The notes beneath the pieces were generated by a model. That model saw only the letters and a list, made by a program, of their open reading frames with translations, was not told the DNA's origin and ran no database searches. From Manduca sexta (taxonomy: Eukaryota; Arthropoda; Insecta; Lepidoptera; Sphingidae), in NCBI RefSeq assembly GCF_014839805.1, contig NC_051120.1, positions 6,200,001 to 6,264,000 of the forward strand: DNA of 64,000 nucleotides, in the 5' to 3' direction. This document shows, one piece after another, positions 60,428 through 64,000 of the stretch. Position 1 is the stretch's first letter, and every line of letters begins with the position of its first letter. Both the position numbers and the translations under genes were made by a program.

Positions 60428-62058
60428 ATGAAGTTCTGTGCGAACCTTTCTTTTATGTTTGCTGAGGCGGCGTCTATATTAGAAAGGTATGCGTTGGCGA
60501 AGGAAGCTGGCTTCAAGGCCGTAGAATCAGGATTCCCGTTCGGTTTTTCTGTGGAACAAGTGAAACAGGCGAAGGAAAATGCCGGCGTCGAGCAAATTGC
60601 AATCAACATTAAAACGGGTAAAGTTTACATTGTTTATTTATGTTTTAAAGTTGAGAACGGACGATTTAATGATAATCACCGCTAATTTATTATGAATTTT
60701 ATAATAATAATTGTAAGAGGGTTGGCTACTTTCGAGTGTTAGCTTTTTTGTATAATATGTTTGCTAATATATGTTAGTATAATTAAATGTTTTACAGGAG
60801 ACACAACAAAGGGCGAAGTGGGAGTGACATCCGTACCGGGTAAAGAGCAAGAATTCAGGGACAATTTGGCCATTACAATCGACTATGCGAAAGCACTCAA
60901 AGCGCCTAAAATCCACATTATGGCTGGAAAGGTAGAAACAAGGACACCGCAACACTGGGAAACCTTTGAGAAGAATATAAAATACGCAGCCGATGTGCTA
61001 AAGCAGGAAAACATCCTTGGATTAATTGAACCTATCAACCAATACTCAATGCCTAACTACTTTTTGAGTGATTATGGCAGAGGTACTTATTTTATTAATG
61101 ATAAATTGGCTAGACGAGTAAATAAGTCACCTCATAGATAATAATTACCACCGTATATAAACGTCAAATACCTACCATGTTACGTAAACTATAGATCCTT
61201 AAATTGATGTACTTAAATACATTGAACAATTAATACATCTACATTCTTATGTTTGTCAAGGAAGGAAAACTGTCATATATTATATACATGAATATAAATT
61301 CGAAATAAAAATAAAATATCCAAAGTCTAGTACCGATTTATCTTATAATACAGTCATAAAATGATAAATCGCGAAAATACGTTTATAGTTTGCACAGTAC
61401 ATAATGAGTTAAGTAAAACTGATAATAGTGTTGTAAATATAAATACGTAAAGGTCAGAGATTCTATTCAATGGTAATGTGTTGAAATTAAATCCATTATC
61501 GTATTGTGTACTACTAGAGCTCAATATATTAATGTTTCGATAATGTTTCCCAACGAACAGTCTTGTTTATTGCACATAATTATTAATTGTATCTTTACAT
61601 ATATGTAAATTTACAACTTTTCAACCCATTTGATTATATTTGTGTTTATCTGCATTAATAATTGAAGAAAAAAACTGTTCTCGTTTTAGGCATATTGCGC
61701 GAACGAAGGAGTGGGATTTGGCATACTTAAAATTCATATAAGGGAGTGCAGTAGAAGAAATTTATGTATAATATGTATTACAAATATAATAAATTCGACA
61801 GTCCAATTTCGACCAGTAGTAGATCATTAGTACATCTAATTAGGTGCATTATTGCTTATGGAGAACTTTCACTTAATTTTAATAATTATTTGAACAGTTT
61901 AATGGATCTTATAAAATTGTATTCCAGCTGTGGATATAATCAAGCGTATCAACAGCCCGCACATGAAGCTCATGTTGGACATATTCCACTTGCAGCAGAT
62001 CAAGGGAGACATCACACACAGCATCACGCAACTCGCGCCCTACCTCGGACACGTTCAG
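60428..62058 (+). CDS. Gip: Hydroxypyruvate isomerase-like protein, 5' part
   Basis: Three exons: 60428-60617, 60798-61082, 61928-62058, with GT/AG junctions and phases 1, 1, 0, giving 202 codons. The family is about 265 residues, so about 60 C-terminal residues should lie past the right edge. Start MKFCANLSFMF with ESGFPFGFS is the HYI N-terminus; GLIEPINQYSMPNYFLSDYG carries the metal-binding glutamate and LMLDIFHLQQIKGD the metal-binding Asp and His of this TIM-barrel (AP endonuclease family 2) fold. It interconverts hydroxypyruvate and tartronate semialdehyde in bacterial members; the animal role (Drosophila Gip) is poorly defined. The intron after exon 3 carries a Helitron. Confidence 0.88.
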
Positions 62059-62303
62059 GTAAACGGTGCTCAAATAATTAATGAATTACTTGAGACAAAG
62101 TCATTACGCGACGCATAAGTCGAGGTAAAAGAATACATCAGTGTTTAGCACTAATGTTTTGGCCTGTACTTTAAAAATCGAATAACAGTTGACATTGCTC
62201 GTCATATGAATTTAAGACGTGTATACCTACGCGAATATGGTCTCGTTTTTTTATATCAATATCATCTATACATGTAATACAGCAAACTTTACAATAAAAG
62301 AAA

Positions 62304-63313
62304 TCTATACTATTATATAAAGCTGAAGAGTTTGCTTGTTTGTTTGTTTGTTTGTTTGAACGCGCTAATCTCAGGAACTACCGGTCCAAACTGAAAAATT
62401 CTTTTTGCGTTGGATAGCCCTTTGTTCGTGGAGTGCTATAGGCTATATATCATCACGCTATACCCAATAGGAGCGGAGCAGTAATGGCTAATCTCAGGAA
62501 TTATCGGTCCAAACTGAAAAATTCTTTTTGCGTTGGATAGCCCTTTGTTCGTGGAGTGCTATAGGTTATGTATCATCACGCTATACCCAATAGGAGCGGA
62601 GCAGTAATAGCTAATCTCAGGAACTACCGGTTCAAACTGAAAAATTGTTTTTGCGTTGGATAGCCCTTTGTTCGTGGAGTATTATAGGCTATATATCATC
62701 ACGCTATACCCAATAGGAGCGGAGCAGTAATAGCTAATCTCAGGAACTACCGGTCCAAACTGAAAAATTCTTTTTGTGTTGGATAGCCCTTTGTTCGTGG
62801 AGTGTTATAGGCTATATATCATCACGCTATACCCAATAGGAGCGAAGCAGTAATGGCTAATCTCAGGAACTACCGATTCGAACTGAAAAAATATTTTTGT
62901 GTTGAATAGCCCTTTATTTGTGGAGTGCTATAGGCTATATATCATCACGCTATGACAAATAGGATCGGAGCAGTAATGAAACATGTTGCAAAAACGGGGA
63001 CAATTTATTAGTTTTGAGAGGTTCCGCTGCGTGCGGTGCGTAAACGGTTAAAGTTATGCAACAATGATGTATGACGGGATTGTTCCTCTTAAAATTTCTA
63101 AAAAATATATTATAAAACAAAGTCCCCCGCTGCATCTGTCTGCCTGAACGTGTTAAACTCAAAAATTACCCAACGTATTAAAATGAAATTTGGTATGGAG
63201 ACAGTTTGAGACCCTTGGAAGAACACAGGCTCCCGAGAAACTACTACTTTTATAATGGAAAACTTTAGCCTGAAAAACTTTATAACGCGGGCGGAGCCGC
63301 GGGCAAAAGCTAG
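62304..63313 (+). mobile_element. Non-autonomous Helitron (Lep1-like) with internal tandem units
   Basis: A 1010-bp element starting TCTATACTATTATATAAAGC and ending GCGGGCGGAGCCGCGGGC (hairpin) then AAAAGCTAG, followed by T, the standard Helitron A/T insertion. Contains a (TTTG)n run after the 5' end and five 123-bp tandem units (62365-62979). No Rep/helicase, so it is non-autonomous. Located in the third intron of the HYI-like gene. Same family as 28958-29834. Confidence 0.85.
62365..62979 (+). repeat. Five 123-bp tandem units in the Helitron
   Basis: Units begin CTAATCTCAGGAACTACCGG at 62365, 62488, 62611, 62734 and 62857, an exact 123-bp spacing. The first four are nearly identical; the last is more diverged and continues into the ordinary Helitron interior. 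Confidence 0.9.
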
Positions 63314-63759
63314 TAGTAAATAATTATGTTGCGATGAAGATGCGTGGAGAGCATGTATCAAGAATGTTTGCTCAAATACTAGGTGTACATAGGCCTTAAT
63401 TGATAACTGTCACACTGAGTCCGGCCGTACAGCCAAACCAATATGTACTTCTTCTCGCCATCTTTAGATGATAATTTTTTTTTATTATATAAACAATTTT
63501 CGTAAAAATGTAAAATAATAACATCTAGATGTTTGATCGAAACTACTACTTATAACTTACATTTCATAATATAAATTATTGCCTACGCTACGTCAAAAAG
63601 CAACTTAATACCTATCTACATAGTATCATTCATTAATACAAATTAAATATGTTAATACTCCAGACTTCCTTTTAGTAATTACGTAATCCTTGACAGTGAC
63701 CTTCAAAACTACTCCATAATGCCTAATTAGAACTGTATTTGTTTTAAAGATAACAACAT
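63314..63759. other. AT-rich intron sequence
   Basis: No recognised feature; presumably intron of the HYI-like gene. The remaining HYI exons are not visible. Confidence 0.4.
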
Positions 63760-64000
63760 ATTGCTTCCGTGACGCACTTGTATTGCGGTACGTTTGTGTT
63801 GAGGTCTTGGGTTCAAATTCTGTGACGGGAATTGAAATTCGGATTTTGTATTCAGTATCGGTATAGCTCTAGAATTTGGAATTATGCCAAGTAAATGGGA
63901 ATCGGCTATTTTATATTTGGACCTAGCATAGCCGGAATATTGGTGGGATATTACTGACTACTAGTGGAGATGGGTCCACATAACCCGATTCTCGCCGATT
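63760..64000 (+). mobile_element. SINE remnant at the right edge
   Basis: Box-B-like GGGTTCAAATTCTG followed by a body containing TTCAGTATCGGTATAGCTC, TTATGCCAAGTAAATGG and ATTACTGACTACTAGTGG, a diverged relative of the SINE family at 29910. Cut by the window edge. Confidence 0.5.

Noticed and set aside
62365..62979. CRISPR-like periodic repeats
   Set aside because: The units are contiguous 123-bp tandem repeats without spacers, inside a Helitron in a eukaryotic genome.

Overview
This is a eukaryotic, AT-rich, intron-containing window that reads as a lepidopteran (moth or butterfly) nuclear genome. The clues are an insect ecdysone 20-monooxygenase gene (CYP314A1, shade), Lep1-type Helitrons with a GC hairpin before CTAG, tRNA-derived SINEs of the kind common in Lepidoptera, and Penelope-like, P-like, hAT-like and TTA-target mobile elements. 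The assignment to Lepidoptera is inference from these families. No bacterial, viral or organellar genes were seen.

Layout. 1-3.5 kb: the 5' half (eight coding exons, minus strand) of a coiled-coil centriole protein resembling Asterless/CEP152. 4.5-16.6 kb: three paralogous HAD phosphatases of the pseudouridine-5'-phosphatase (HDHD1/GS1-like) family, two on plus and one on minus, with the same exon structure. The middle paralog has no visible first exon. Between the second and third lies an inverted composite Penelope-like retroelement (11132-14037) with a 14-bp target duplication. 17.9-26.6 kb: a decayed P-element/THAP9-like DNA transposon (THAP domain, RNase H-like core, C-terminal part, minus strand) whose large intron-like gap holds LINE pieces, a Penelope foldback and a MITE. 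27-30.2 kb: a hAT-like MITE, a Helitron with a SINE inside it, and a second SINE.

32.3-58.3 kb: shade, plus strand, nine coding exons, about 520 codons, all splice phases consistent. It starts just after a well-spaced TATA box and TCAGT initiator and has a 14.8-kb first intron. 60.4 kb to the right edge: the first three exons of a hydroxypyruvate isomerase-like gene (HYI/Gip), plus strand, with a 1-kb Helitron carrying five 123-bp tandem units in the following intron. The gene runs off the window.

The genes do not form one pathway: shade makes 20-hydroxyecdysone, the HAD trio dephosphorylates small phospho-metabolites, HYI is a sugar-acid isomerase and Asterless is centriolar. The most notable observations are: a MITE inserted exactly at the stop codon of the third HAD gene, with TAA as the target duplication and a polyadenylation signal supplied by the element; the headless middle HAD paralog, which could splice in frame to the first exon of its neighbour; the inverted Penelope composite whose two copies carry different frameshifts and a repeated hairpin next to GAAAC-GTC; and a perfect 29-bp-stem hairpin close to a weak splice acceptor in shade.
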